DNA of 64,000 bases from Rhodocollybia butyracea. Its lineage: Eukaryota > Basidiomycota > Agaricomycetes > Agaricales > Omphalotaceae. The number at the start of each line of letters is the position of its first letter. The first letter of the stretch is position 1. A program made the translations under genes and the position numbers. The notes beneath the pieces were generated by a model that did no database searches, was not told the origin of the DNA, and was given only the letters and a program-made list of their open reading frames with translations. The stretch is taken from contig JADNRY010000071.1 in assembly GCA_015501585.1 (NCBI GenBank), positions 1 to 64,000 of the forward strand, read 5' to 3'. This document shows positions 45,201 through 56,384 of the stretch, one piece after another.

Positions 45201-48200
45201 ACGTTAGTGCGAATAAAATAAATCACTGAAAATTGCGGAATAACCTAAACGACTGATGAGCCCTGGCTGATCGAAGTACCAGGTGTTGGAGGAGGAACAT
45301 CACGCCTGGCCGTCGATATCTAGCAGCTTGAAGACGACTGAGCAACATCTGCAGTACCAGCGCATGCGGCGTAAGAAGGCGACGGGCGTTGGTTGTACCT
45401 TGATCAATGGTCTCTTTATCCGTAGGGCTATAACTGATGGGATGGTAGAATGGATCATCATAGCTGAAGAGCAAGAGGTAAGTGACCATTGAGTAGAGGC
45501 AATGATCGGAACGACTGACTTAAGCGAAGTCGAGAATATGCCCTTTTCATCCTTGATAGTGTCTGTCCACGCTGAAAGAAGTTCACTCATGAGAGCAACC
45601 TCAATGCTTGGCTTTTCAGCAATGACCCATGTCCAAACTTCTATCGCCGCCGAGATTGAAGGCGGAGTTGAAACCTCGATTGGGATAGAGACCAAGTAAT
45701 GCAGAAGTTCATGATCGCTCTAAACGCTGGTTGTCAAAACGGCGGAAAGAAAGAGACAATTCCATACCTTATGAAGTGATATGAGGGTGGCAGCACATCG
45801 AAAGAGCAAACGTTTCAGGTCTTGAACTGTGAGTGAGCTAGTTTTGTCTCGGATTTCCTTCATCGAGTTTTCCAATTTCTTCTTCAAAGCCTTAAGCTCT
45901 CCAGAAGGAGCATCCTGAGGAGGTAGTTGTTCGAGTTTGTCGGAAGCTTTGAAAAGTAAGGCCAACGGCATAACGACCATCCCAAGAATCTTACCAGTGC
46001 GACTAGCCAAACGGAGACCAGCTGCCTCTCCAGCAAAGTATCCTTTACTGGCGATTTGACCTGCAAGAACTTTCGCTTTGTCGGATTGCCAATTCGAAAG
46101 TTTCATCAACGACGCTAGATAAACATTGACTCAGCCATCAGAGTTGCAGAAAACTCATGATTCGCACGAACTCAGTTGACGTTGTACTGGTCCAATAGCT
46201 TTCCCGAACTTTTCAGCAATAGTTGCGCCCAGTTCCGAAGTGTCGGAAGCGATTTGACTGACAGCTAGATATTTCTGAATGGACAATCAGCCTAACACTA
46301 ACGGTGTACTCAAGGAAGTAGAACGTACCTGCAACGTCGACTGAAGTTCAACAGGAGCGCGCCCTAGTGCCAGTTCGAACCAGGAGTTGGCGTTCCGCTG
46401 GAGCTGGAGAAGGATTTCATTCCTGACAGTATAACTGTCGGTTAAGTGGAGCTTGATGCCAGTACGGGTTGACTCGAACTCATAGACCGGGTTGAACTAT
46501 GAACAGTTACAGCAAATGCAGTAACCGCAACTAGTAAGACGCACCTCGTCGGTGAACTCATTATCACAAGCACGTCGCAGTAATGTCAAAACCTCTAATA
46601 TGGCAAACACCAATGGAGGGTCACACATAAGAGACGGGAAGGACGAGATAAGTCGGTTCAAAAACTTTGAGGCTACGTCTCTTGCTTGGGTCATACGGTG
46701 GGTGCTGCAGACCAGTAACACCTGGAGTTCTGAAGACAGTCTTTCGGGCAAAGCTTGTTGAGCTGCTTCAGTGTTGAGATCGATGATACAGCCCCGAATG
46801 ACCTAGTGGCGTGATCAGCAAACACGGAACAAGGACCATCGCAAGTACACTTACCTTCTCAGCAATGGATTCCATACAGGCACTAAGGGCGGCGTGTCGA
46901 TTCAAACTCTCGTTGACGAAGTAGGAGACGAGAGAGGACGTAAGACCGGCCGCCGAACGCATACTTTCGGTGTCATGCATTGTGAGCAAGAAGATTACTT
47001 GTCCCGATGATAGTCCCCGAATGTCGCTACTGCGCAGCGAGATGTGTTTGATCAAAGATGCACGATGCTTGGATATCACCTACGTCGCATGGTAAGCTCA
47101 GTAAACTGAAAACAATAGCGAACATGCCACTCACCGTATGAGCGTATTCCTGTCGAATAACAGAGTTATATTCCACATCACTAGCCACGGAATCGTGGGA
47201 CTCCTCCAACACCATCGCCGGAGTTTTCGTCGCGATGCGAGCCAGAGCGGGCCTCTGCCATTCCATAGCCGTAGCCTCTTTCTCGTCAACCGTGAAGTGA
47301 AAGAGAACGCACAAGAACCACATCTTGCGGAAGAGCGCTACGAGTGTGGATGAATCATTGATATGCGGGTTAAAGTCAACATGCGCTAGCAGAGCGTCGA
47401 TCGGAAGAAGCAGAGACGCCAGTTGTTCGATCATATCATCCGTCTGAGTTATCCTATCAGCCAAATTGCAACTGAGCCAGAAAAAGTGAAGAGCTAACCT
47501 TGACATGACGGTTCTCAGTCTTCACGTTCTGAATTGCAACTCCCTTGTCTGCAAAGAGGGTGAGGAGCTCGACGAGATAGATCTCGTATAACTCTGGACG
47601 TCGATGCAGCTCTTGGGCTAAACGCGTTTGAGCGGCGAGTACCTATCCAAAGTCAATAACTAACCATATCTTAGGTGCAGATGACATTACCATATTGTTC
47701 GAAAATCGTGGATCGTCTGGATTCGCCGAGCGATTGATGGCGGAAAACACTCGAATGATGTCGATGAAGGAACTTTCTGGTGCGGAGAGGGCAAGGTCGA
47801 CCAGGTTGTAGGCAATTGCAGCTTCAACTGTCGGTTCAGCGGATCGTAGGCGTTGTAGTAGCATCGAAACAGTCAAACGCGTAACCTAAAAGTGAAAACG
47901 TAAGGTTCAATGTAAAAGCGACAATGAAAGAGCCAACCTCCTCCTGGCGGAATTCTAAAGCAAGTCTTGTCACAACTGAGATAGTGCTGATACCAATAAG
48001 TCTTTTCTCGTCGTCCGAGAGACCCCGTAACCCCGTCTCAACATTAGCCACAGAATGATGATCGAGGCCATTATACAGAGGGTTATTCAAAATCTGGGAG
48101 TTGTTTGAACTTTCATAGATCTCTTTGCTAGTCGCGGCGATGTAATTTAGTAGTGAATACATATTGGACATGATAACGTCGTCCCCGGGTGCGAGCTATA

Positions 48201-49914
48201 AGTGCCAGGTATAAGGGGGTCAAATGCGTCGGAAGAGACGTACTTACCTTGATGCACAATGCTAGACATTTCGCAGCGGCAGCCAAAGGGGGAGGTGCTC
48301 GAGATTCGGATGCGAATTCAAATTCGAAGATAGGGATCGGGGATGTGACGAAACGTCGAAGGTGAGCTGCCAATTGAGCAGCTTTAGCAGGGAAGCTGAG
48401 AAATGATTAACCTACTCAGCCCGATATCAAGACAGGACAGGTTAGGCTCACTTTCGCACAACGATCGTCGTAGCCTTCAGGGCAGCTTCTTGGACGAGAT
48501 TATCCGAGATCGGAGCTTCGTCACTGAGCAGGAGGAGAAGTCGAGCAAACAGCTTGTCGTCGAGTTTACGCCGGACAACTGAGCAAACAGACGCCAATTT
48601 CTAGACCTAAAGGTAAGCAAGGACACTCAGCGCGCGTATGAAACATGCGAACCAAGCTTTCTGACATTGTTTCCCAAGCATACGTGTCAAGAGAAGGCTC
48701 TTGATCCATTTCTTCAATCTGTATAAGGAGGTCGGTAAAGCACTGCATAGCATAATCGACAGTCTTGTCCAAAGCAATGAGAGACTTTTTGTTAGATATG
48801 TCGAGTTCAACGGCAGCTTGTCGCATCAGTGAGTTCCAAGCCTTATTAGCGGCGGCGGCTTCGGTAACTCCTGCAGAAGTCGTGGCTGGGGGTGGAGCCA
48901 AGGCCTGTGCGAGGACCGTCCACATCGTTTCGATGACGCAGCAAACAATAAAGTACCCGCTGAGTGGACGTCCGCGTGAGACGTACCGAGCTAGGAAAGT
49001 CTCGATGAAGTGAAGTATTTCGACATCGAGGTCTTCGGATTGGATAAGATCGTTTATGAGGTGGTTGAGACGATCTACCATTTCAGGCGAACAGATGTAG
49101 TTCAGCTGGCCCGAGAGCATTTCCCATTGGGGAAGAGTCCAAGTAAACGATGTAGAGCTAATGGCTCTATACATTCCGTGGAGAGCCGGCGTAAGTTGTG
49201 TCAGAACATCCAACGCTACCCGTTTATTAGTCTGGGGTAAAAATAGTACTAAAAACTACAACTTACGATCTCCCGACCTTATATTTTCGACCGTGTCTGA
49301 AATGAAAGCGCAGATTGCCTCCGTTGCTGCAGCACTATACCGCGGGTGCGAAGTCGCCATCCGAAGAAGAGCAGAGATAGTAGAGAATACGAGCTGGTCA
49401 GGAAGGGCCCATTCTACAGCAACAATGAGTGAAAATGAGCAGAAAATACGAGATTAACAGCTACCTTCCCAAGAAAGACATTTGTCGAAATCGATGTGCG
49501 GTACGTCTCGCAAAACGTCAATGAGGACAGGCATAAGGGTGTCAATATTCTCATTTATATAGCTATCAGGGAAGTTGACTACGAGTTCTCCGAATGCGAT
49601 ATTGCAGTGAACGCGAGACACAGACTAGATTGAAGAATTTTAGTTACACGTTACAGGTGAACGAAATGACCAGGCACCATGAACACTCTCGGTGTAGAGT
49701 CTTGTTTCTCTCCATTCACTTCCGGTTTCTCTCCGACATCTGCTCTCGTCTGGACTTTTGAGGCAATTAGACTATTTGCATGTTGTATGTCTTCGGGAGT
49801 TTCTCCAACGCCAGATGCAATGTCAGACAGAATTCGTTGGTGAATATTGAGCTCCAGACTGGTTAGATAGTAAGCAATTGGTCTGTAAAGTCATCAGAAA
49901 ACTTACAAGTCCAT
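42297..49914 (-). CDS. stt4: Phosphatidylinositol 4-kinase Stt4 (PI4KIIIalpha type)
   Basis: A long multi-exon gene, roughly 1,950-2,000 residues by length minus introns, as expected for Stt4. The proposed start is an 8-nt coding exon (49,914-49,907) joined over a 48-nt intron to 49,858, giving [13 protein letters not shown]. The body is helical Armadillo-like sequence. The 3' part holds the PI3/4-kinase domain: [11 protein letters not shown] (ATP-binding Lys), [17 protein letters not shown]-type turn, then [23 protein letters not shown] (catalytic loop) and the DFG, split by an intron at 42,864. The last exons are 42,863-42,832, 42,773-42,444, a 10-nt microexon 42,379-42,370, and 42,313-42,297, ending FQRLQNGIPYK. 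Stt4 makes PI4P at the plasma membrane. I did not fix every internal exon. The frames of all segments fit one gene. Confidence 0.88.
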
Positions 49915-50015
49915 ATCGACAGCAAAAAGCTGAATTCGAAGACGTCACAGGGAACAAGCGCCCACCACTGTTTGTTTCGAACAAACAACGCGTCGCGCTT
50001 TGCTTTCATTGTTCC
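49915..50015. promoter_or_regulatory. Bidirectional promoter, stt4 / 50,016 gene
   Basis: A divergent gap of 101 bp between start codons. It contains cgaacaaacaacgcgtcgcg (about 49,978-49,997), an MluI-type ACGCGT core of the kind bound by cell-cycle MBF in fungi; whether it is used here is unknown. Confidence 0.5.
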
Positions 50016-50973
50016 ATGGCTAAATCACCCAGTAAGTAAGCGATATATGCGCTGCTTCCAGCTGAATACCTTTCTCTAGAAAAACGAACAACCAAGAAAC
50101 CAGCTCGAGCGTCGGCTTCGGTCTCCTTCGCCGACGACGATGAATTTCGAGACGAAGACTCTGATGTTATCATGGAGGACGAAGGGAGTGAAAGCGACAG
50201 GTAAGTTTTTAATCTCTGTTGTGAACTGTCCTGACATCATCGCAGCACGGATCTGTCTAAATTTATGGAAGAGATCCAGAGTACGCCGTCTATCATTATC
50301 GTCAACTACTGGTCCGTTACTAATTTCGTAGAGCGACAAGCGAAGAAATCGTCGAAGCTTTCCGTCGAGTTTGAAAACCAAAAAAAGACGTTGTATGCCT
50401 CCGCTCGTGCACAAGCCAGAGAAATGAGTCGCGAAGGAGTAGCTTATCTGTTCGCGATCGTCCCTCCTCTCCCTTCTCCCCCTGACTCATTTATTTCCAG
50501 TGAAAACCTGAAGCCCACACTTTTGGACATGAGAAAAGACGAAACCACATTCGAAAAATACTTCACTCAAATCGCTCCATCGTTCAAGAATCAAGAAGTT
50601 TGTCCTTATATGCGTCCTATGTTCTCGCACTCGATACTTACTTTGGGGGGTCCAGGATGTAATTGACTCACTTTACCAAGTCTATCCGAGTGGCGAAGAT
50701 CTGTTCCTACGTCGGGCGCAAACTATAGACAATAGTAAAGGAATGCGTGAGTGGATTCATTCAAACCTCTTAAAATTCATTCTGCCAATGCCGATCCAGT
50801 CAGGAAAAACCCAGCCAAACGAGAGAAAGCATTGCGTCAGTTTCTGGAGAATGCTCGTCAGGAGGTAGATCGTAGCCGCCAAAATGAGATCGTGAGCCCC
50901 TCCGCCTGTTTCACTATTCGATGTCCTGACGATTGAGGATGTCGATGATGTAGGAAGCGACAGACGCCTCTAG
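50016..50973 (+). CDS. Hypothetical Lys/Arg-rich, probably nuclear protein
   Basis: Exons read as 50,016-50,031, 50,080-50,200, 50,246-50,597 (optionally minus a 51-nt in-frame intron at 50,281-50,331), 50,656-50,746, 50,800-50,889 and a short last exon after the GTGAGC intron to TAG at 50,973. The start MAKSPKKRTTKKPARAS is a basic, nuclear-localisation-like stretch, followed by an acidic segment (DEDSDVIMEDEGSESDS), a basic helix (QAKKSSKLSVEFENQKKT), and later a Lys/Arg/Glu helix (RKNPAKREKALRQFLENARQ) suited to a coiled coil. I do not recognise the family; kinetochore- or chromatin-associated small proteins look like this, but that is a guess. It is divergent from stt4. Confidence 0.55.
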
Positions 50974-51117
50974 ATACATCAAGCACCTGAAGGGCCTTCT
51001 TCTTAGTTGATTGACCTTATTGCAACGTAATTAGGTGTTTTTGTGTATGAAATTATGTATATTATTGAACGCTCTTGCTGGACCACTTCCATATCCCTTC
51101 TCAACACAATGTGGTAA

Positions 51118-51220
51118 GGCGCTATAGCCAAGTGGTTACGGCGACAGATTCGAATGCGTGGTCAAAAAATAATCGATCTGTTCCTCTTTGAGGGCGCAGG
51201 TTCAAATCCTGCTGGCGTCG
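51118..51220 (+). tRNA. tRNA-Ser (anticodon CGA), with intron
   Basis: The acceptor arm GGCGCTA pairs with TGGCGTC (with G-U pairs at 2-71 and 6-67). The D arm is GCC..GGC, the anticodon stem ACAGA/TCTGT and the T arm GCAGG-TTCAAAT-CCTGC. A long variable arm with a CCTC/GAGG stem marks a class II tRNA. The discriminator base is G (51,220), as in eukaryotic tRNA-Ser and unlike tRNA-Leu. The anticodon is CGA (51,151-51,153), and a 21-nt intron (51,155-51,175) starts one base 3' of it in the canonical place. Mature length is 82 nt. Confidence 0.93.
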
Positions 51221-51553
51221 TGGGGTTCAGAGAAATATATATAAATTTAATGTTTTGATTCTGGACTCCACGAGGACGGTGGTGGGCATCACTTCATCGT
51301 TATGCTTTGCATCCTTCCCCCGCATCCACTTTTAAATAATTCCCTAACACTAGTTGGGGGGACTAGCATTGATATTTATACTGGAGCCTCTGTATCTTAC
51401 TACCTCTCTGGGTGGGCTTGCAGTCTACCTTCCCTCTGTGGGTCGAGCTCGCTGCTTCTCCCCAGAGTCCGGCTGGACCCCGCTGTAAAGCGGAGCCTAG
51501 TATAATAACTAGTTCCGGCATTCCATTCATGTTCTAATTTCAATCATTTTCAA
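51221..51553. other. Spacer between the two tRNA-Ser genes
   Basis: 333 bp with no gene recognised. It carries a GC-rich portion (51,430-51,500) and a short plus-strand frame (51,302-51,505) without a recognisable product. There is no clear T-run terminator right after the first tRNA. Confidence 0.4.
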
Positions 51554-51651
51554 GGCGCTATAGCCAAGTGGTTACGGCGACAGATTAGAATTCCAATGTT
51601 CCTTAGATCTGTTCCTCTTTGAGGGCGCAGGTTCGAATCCTGCTGGCGTCG
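51554..51651 (+). tRNA. tRNA-Ser (anticodon AGA), with intron
   Basis: The body is the same as the upstream tRNA-Ser except in the anticodon, one T-loop base (TTCGAAT here, TTCAAAT there) and the intron. The anticodon is AGA (51,587-51,589), read as IGA after editing. The intron is 16 nt (51,591-51,606). The acceptor stem, long variable arm with CCTC/GAGG stem and G discriminator are retained. A ttttt run 25-30 bp downstream (about 51,677-51,681) could terminate RNA polymerase III. Confidence 0.93.
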
Positions 51652-51829
51652 TGCCAAGTCCATTTCAGTGGGACACCTTTTTAGTTTTGTATAGGAACGT
51701 GCCCACATACTCCTCCGTTGGTGATTTGGGCGATTTAAGGATATACGTGAGAATACATGTATTTGAAGAGACTATTCATATTACCGGGGACAAAAGCCAA
51801 TAGCAATCAGTAGGAAAACACCACGATAG

Positions 51830-52901
51830 CTACGATCGATGCTCTGTAGCTGCCCCTCGCTGTTCCACGCCCATCGCATCCTCCAAAACCTCCTGTGCCT
51901 CCACTGCAACCATATCCTGCAATTCCTCGGGTTCATCTTCCTCCTCTTCTGCTCCCTCATCAACTTCCTCCTCCTCCATCACCGCATCATCCGCTTCCAC
52001 ATCCACTTCCATTTCATCCCCTTCCGCAGCGTCTGCAGTACGGTTAAACGCTGCCGAAATGGATTCAGAAGCATCCGGACTTTGTTGCGTAGATAATCCT
52101 GCACTTCCTGCAACGGGTTGTGCCAGTGGTGCAGAGGTAAATGGCGGAGGGAAAGTCTCCGTTCCAGCGGTAGCGCTAGCACCACCAACACTAGCACTAG
52201 GACCAGCGCCGTTTGCCTTTTCCTTTCCTTGCCTTTGGCAGTAGAGTTGGATGGCGGTTCGGATACAACCGACGGGCGTTGGTTGGAGCTGGCAGTACTC
52301 GCTCGACGGGCACCGCTCTTGTCAGGCTTGACCTGATCGCGATAGACTACGAGGAACATTCATCAATAAAAGCAGAAAAAAGCAGCTTCCAAGCGGCTCA
52401 CCTTGGAGTTCCGCCGTTAATGGATCCACCAAGTCACCCAGTTCAATCAACTCTAGAGCCTTGAGGACGTCCGACGCTGAGATGCTTTTGTGCTGTTTAG
52501 ATTGAGCTACATCGTGTGCGCTGGAAACAGTAGCCGTTAACGAGGCAGAAACGCGTAAGACGGGCAAAGAACAACTTGCGTCGCAGCTAAATGCCATCGA
52601 GAAATCAAAAACCAAAGACGCGTCGCGAACATGAATCAACGACTCACCTAGATAATTGATAAACACCGTAGAGCCTTTCACCAGAGATAATATAGCTTCT
52701 TTTTGCAGTTTTGTGTTATCTGGGACCTGTGAAGCAGAAGTGTGGGTCGTAATTCACGTATGAAATGGTGAATGAGCGTACAGCAGACTTTGCGATTTTG
52801 GTTACTAGACTTTTCGGGAGCTCAAAGTTGTCGATGCCTTCGGAGACGAGATCTTGTTGCTGCTGGGCTGAAAGAGGGCCAGGGTTTTCTTTGCGAGGCA
52901 T
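51830..52901 (-). CDS. dpb4: DPB4/POLE3-like histone-fold subunit
   Basis: Exons: 52,901-52,782, 52,726-52,648, a 7-nt microexon 52,586-52,580, 52,520-52,402 and 52,346-51,830. The histone fold covers about residues 22-100: ELPKSLVTKIAKSAVPDNTK, EAILSLVKGSTVFINYL, then AHDVAQSKQHKSISASDVLKALELIEL. This is the H2B-like pattern of the small DNA polymerase epsilon / chromatin-remodelling subunit Dpb4 (human POLE3). A Ser/Thr-rich linker and a long Glu/Asp-rich C-terminal tail follow, also typical. The microexon is required to keep the frame and is followed by a GC-AG intron (GCAAGT donor). In exon 5 the frame switches in the purine run at about 52,216-52,232; adding one base gives exactly 281 codons (280 residues). 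Expected to act in the nucleus at replication forks. Confidence 0.85.
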
Positions 52902-53054
52902 AGTTGATGAAGGAAGATGATGGTGGCTTGAGAGAAAGTTACGACGCGCTGGGAATTCCGGAGTAAAGGTCTATCGGAGGCCTATTAGCACTTCAACTAG
53001 CGATACAGTAGATTCTCATTATTTGTACAACATTTCTAGTTCTAATAGCCAAAA

Positions 53055-53749
53055 CTATCCAAACGAAGGCACTTCATCATCTAGATCTTCCTCCGCGTCT
53101 TCCATCTCATCGTCCTCGTCGCCTTCCTCATCCAAATCCTCCATACTCGCATCCAGGTCTCGTCCGGATTCATCGTTTTCGCCGTCGCCGTCGTCCTCCA
53201 TTACCGAAGGCGGGCCATTGGTTCCCGAGCCAGCAGAAGCAGATTCCTCAGACTCATCTTCGTCGGCCTGAACAAAAGCATAAGAGGATTGAGTAAATGT
53301 AAAACCAAGCCACGCACATCGTTCTTTTCTTCCAACGCAGTCAGCGTTTTGCCAATTGGTACTAAAAATGAATGTCCTCGTTGTTGGATCACCAAACTCT
53401 GTTCAAGGCAAAAAATGAAGAAAGTATCGGCAGCAGAGCCAAAAACCACACGTACCAGGTCATCCAGCTCACTTTCTTCTTCACTCAACTCGTCCATTTC
53501 GCGTTGCAGGTCGCGCCGATGATTAAGATGGCCATAAACGCCTGGAGAATAATGGTCCGGGATGTAAGATCGGATATTAATAGGAGGTCCGGGTGGCAAA
53601 GGCAACGGATGTGTCTTAGGCGGTTCTGGAAGGAGACGTGGGAATAGTGGGGGCCTTGGTATCAGTGTTGGTGTATATACGGACATGGACAGAGCTAAGT
53701 TCGTCCAGTGCAGGCGCTTGTTCCGGGCGCTCGATGAAACATCATACAC
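53055..53749 (-). CDS. APC15-like anaphase-promoting complex subunit
   Basis: Three exons: 53,749-53,456, 53,398-53,318 and 53,267-53,055, with introns of 57 and 50 nt (GTACGT..ACAG, GTGCGT..TCAG); 195 residues. The N-terminal half is Pro-rich (LFPRLLPEPP, NIRSYIPDHYSPG). A middle helix QREMDELSEEESELDDLSLV is followed by HSFLVPIGKT, which matches the short LVPIGK motif of APC15, and then a long acidic tail, also a hallmark of that family. APC15 helps the APC/C ubiquitin ligase release the mitotic checkpoint complex. The motif and acidic tail are seen; the family assignment is inferred from them. It lies 153 bp upstream of, and on the same strand as, dpb4. Confidence 0.65.
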
Positions 53750-53918
53750 GGTTCAAAGGACGTTGCCAAATACGACCGCAAACTCAAAAAATACCAAATA
53801 CTATCTCGGCGAAAACATCGAACGCAAAACAGACGGAGATGTCGAGACTCGAGTGTCACTGCCAAACTTTGCCGAAACGGTCAACTGGCTTCTCGAACGA
53901 CAGGACACCAAACAATGA
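53691..53918 (+). CDS. Possible small gene antisense to the APC15-like 5' end
   Basis: A plus-strand frame (ATG at 53,685 or 53,691, stop at 53,918) of about 75 codons begins MDRAKFVQCRRLFRALDETS and ends LPNFAETVNWLLERQDTKQ. The composition is protein-like, and the second half lies outside the APC15-like gene. I know no family for it. It would overlap the first exon of the APC15-like gene by about 60 bp on the other strand, so it may be spurious or may have a later start. Confidence 0.3.
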   Translation, partial: RAKFVQCRRLFRALDETSYTVQRTLPNTTANSKNTKYYLGENIERKTDGDVETRVSLPNFAETVNWLLERQDTKQ

Positions 53919-54140
53919 GATTGTACGTATCTACTCCGATTTCAACCTCGTAACTATAGTATTTGACCCACCCCCCGCACCCTGCATCAGAGTTGAGCCT
54001 GCATCACAAAGCCTATGAAAACATGCCAGCTATTGAAAGGATGTGTACTAGATTGCACCTCATTGATACTCATTGATATTCAGTCCGCGTACTTAGAAAG
54101 AATTCGGTAGCACTATTGACAGGATTAGAAAAATTAACAT

Positions 54141-55598
54141 CTAACGCAGGAATTGAACACTATACCTATTCGAGCAAAGAATGGTAATCTTAATACCATC
54201 CTTCTTAAAACCATTCAGCGCATCGTACGCTTTCGGAACCTTCATTCGTCCACGGAAAACGATTGTCAAAGATTGAAGACAATCAACACCGAATTGTGAA
54301 CCATTTGTCAACCGAGACTTAACTAAGTCTGACGCTTCTGTGGCGGTGAACAAGCATTCGCCAACGCTCAGAGTGAGGCAGCGTAATCTTGGCACAAGAG
54401 GGGTAGCGGGTTGTAGCAGAGAACCAGTACCAACATGTAGGCTCTGGAGAAATCGCCCGTTATAGGAATCAACCTTTGTCTCTTTTCCCCATCTATGACT
54501 ATGGGATCCATGACAGCGAGATCCAGTAGAGTTGGGATATGATATAGGAGATAGATGAGTCTGGAGTCCGAGAAAGCTACACCCTTGATGCAAAGAGTGG
54601 TTAATGGGAAGGATGAGCGCTTTACGAACCCCATAAAAGGATTGAAGCTGCGCCACAAATATTGCCTTTCGACAAATTCCTGTCCGCAATCAAGACAAAG
54701 AGTCTTTAATGAAGGGAGGGTGAGGAATGGAAATATTGAATCCGAAGTACCATTCTCATGATGGCGAACATTCAAGGCTTCTATGCTGGGACAAGCAGTT
54801 GGGGGGACAGTCTTGAAGTCATCATAAAGAATACTAAGCCAGATCAAATCATAACCATCCCCAGATTCATCAAAATCATCAACATCCAGTGACCGTAGAG
54901 CGGTGAGTTCGCTGAGTGTCCCATTACAACTATGGACCATATTTGTTCCAGTCGAACGTGATTCAATTGAGCTAGTGGAGATAATGAGGGCATCTCCTGC
55001 ATAACGGTGCTATAGGATGGCCACGAGTTTATTGTTAACCGCTGGAGCCTAGGTGCCCTAACATTTAAAAAACTCAAATTTTCGTCTAGTGGAAGGTGAA
55101 GGTCGACAAGCGTAGGGAAAGCATCAACCTGTAGCGGGAGTTAATGGACCTGAAGAGATCAGACACGAACCAAGTCGCGGACTGAAAAGTGAAGCTACTC
55201 CAGCGCTGGTATTCACTGCACAGGATAGCCAAGGGTTCGTACGGACGCCAGATATCCGGGGTGGGCGAGTCATCGAAACAAATAGATAAAACGAGTGGCT
55301 GTTGCCGTGATCGACTGATGAATGTTTTTAAGACTGTTGAAAGTCGATATTCCAGTCGCCGATCTTCTGTGAAACTATAATCACCCCAGTGCTCCAGCGA
55401 TATCCTCGACCAGATCCTAGATGACGACAAGCCTACCCTCCGCCACTGTAGACAGACGCTGCTAACAGTCAATGCAGGTAGGTCTCCTAGAGAAGACATA
55501 ATGTAGTCATCCGCAATGCTGAATAGGTTGGTGTTACAGCAATCGTTAAAGATTAGCTCCAGAATTTCATCAGGAATTGTTTCGACTATGTGGGTCAT
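54141..55598 (-). pseudogene. F-box array copy 1, frame-broken
   Basis: Minus-strand homology to the intact F-box gene at 56,385-57,890 along its whole length, starting MTHIVETIPDEILELIFNDCC (55,598). The frame changes at least three times: near 55,100, near 54,900 and at about 54,455. At the last, GGGCGATTT stands where the intact copy has GGACGATTT with one more base upstream. The F-box core (LTVSSVCLQWRRVGLSSSRIWSRI) is intact, and the LRR part is split over three frames. It was the distal unit of the tandem array. Confidence 0.85.
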
Positions 55599-56384
55599 GG
55601 ATGAGCATGAGTATTAAGACGAACTAACGAGGTTGGATGAGACGCGGTTAGTACACTAGAGAACTGGTTACTCACTTTGATAGGTGTTATAGTAGACTGG
55701 AGTTTGGGGACAAGATATTACAGAGAGGGAACCCTCAAAAAGAAAAACAGAAAACAGTAACACATTGTGTTAGGCGCCGCGGCATCATGCCGACACGGGA
55801 CATACTCTTATACGATATATTCGGAGTATCTGACAATCCCTTCCAGCGGTAGGCCCCTCAGTCCTCAGTTACAGAATTCTTTGGAGACACTCAGGAGACA
55901 CTTGTACGCGAATTCAAGCAATTCGAGCTTTAGATCTGCATGGACATCGAACTCCAATCATTCCACAACTTGCTGGTCTTGGGTCGGATTTGCAACCTGT
56001 CAGCCTCAATGTTCTTGACCAAGTGCCTTAAGTATGACACAGCGCAACAAGTACATATTCTGTGAGCATCTTCAAGTCCTTTGCGTTTGAACTACTTGTA
56101 AACAGATTCCACACGCGACGTGGGGTCGTCATGTGAGCGCGACTTGCGCCACACTGTAGAATCTGTTCTGAGATGACGGAGGGATTGTGGAAAAAGGCAA
56201 CGTGCCTTGTTGGATTATGCATGGAGTACACCGAACGATACGTAATATTCTCTATCTCGAAACTCGTGCTGAATGCACTCTCGTCTGAATACCCATGTTC
56301 TGCTTCAGAGTTCAAAGACTATAATGGGACCGCTTAACGGCGGGAAATTACCCGCCGTTGAAGCGATACGTACCAAATTGCGCC
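55599..56384. other. Array spacer 1
   Basis: Carries a cggcatcatgccgacac palindrome-like word (about 55,783) and a 180-bp block (about 55,985-56,170) that recurs after the other array units (about 58,665-58,870 and 60,885-61,080), ending in gtcatgtg(a/g)gcg.gac.tgcgccaca. A 95-codon minus-strand frame (56,315-56,028) lies across it; it is not preserved in the other copies and is probably not coding. Confidence 0.6.
56331..56365 (-). repeat. Hairpin 3' of the intact F-box gene
   Basis: The arms CGCTTAACGGCGGG (56,331-56,344) and CCCGCCGTTGAAGCG (56,351-56,365) pair over 14 bp with one bulged G and a 6-nt loop. It begins 20 bp beyond the stop codon at 56,385, in the predicted 3' UTR. A related hairpin with changed sequence follows copy 3 (58,962-58,996). 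Confidence 0.8.

Noticed and set aside
50438..50499. An intron (GTAGCT..TTCCAG) in the 50,016 gene
   Set aside because: Splicing it out creates an immediate stop codon, while leaving it in keeps the frame open.
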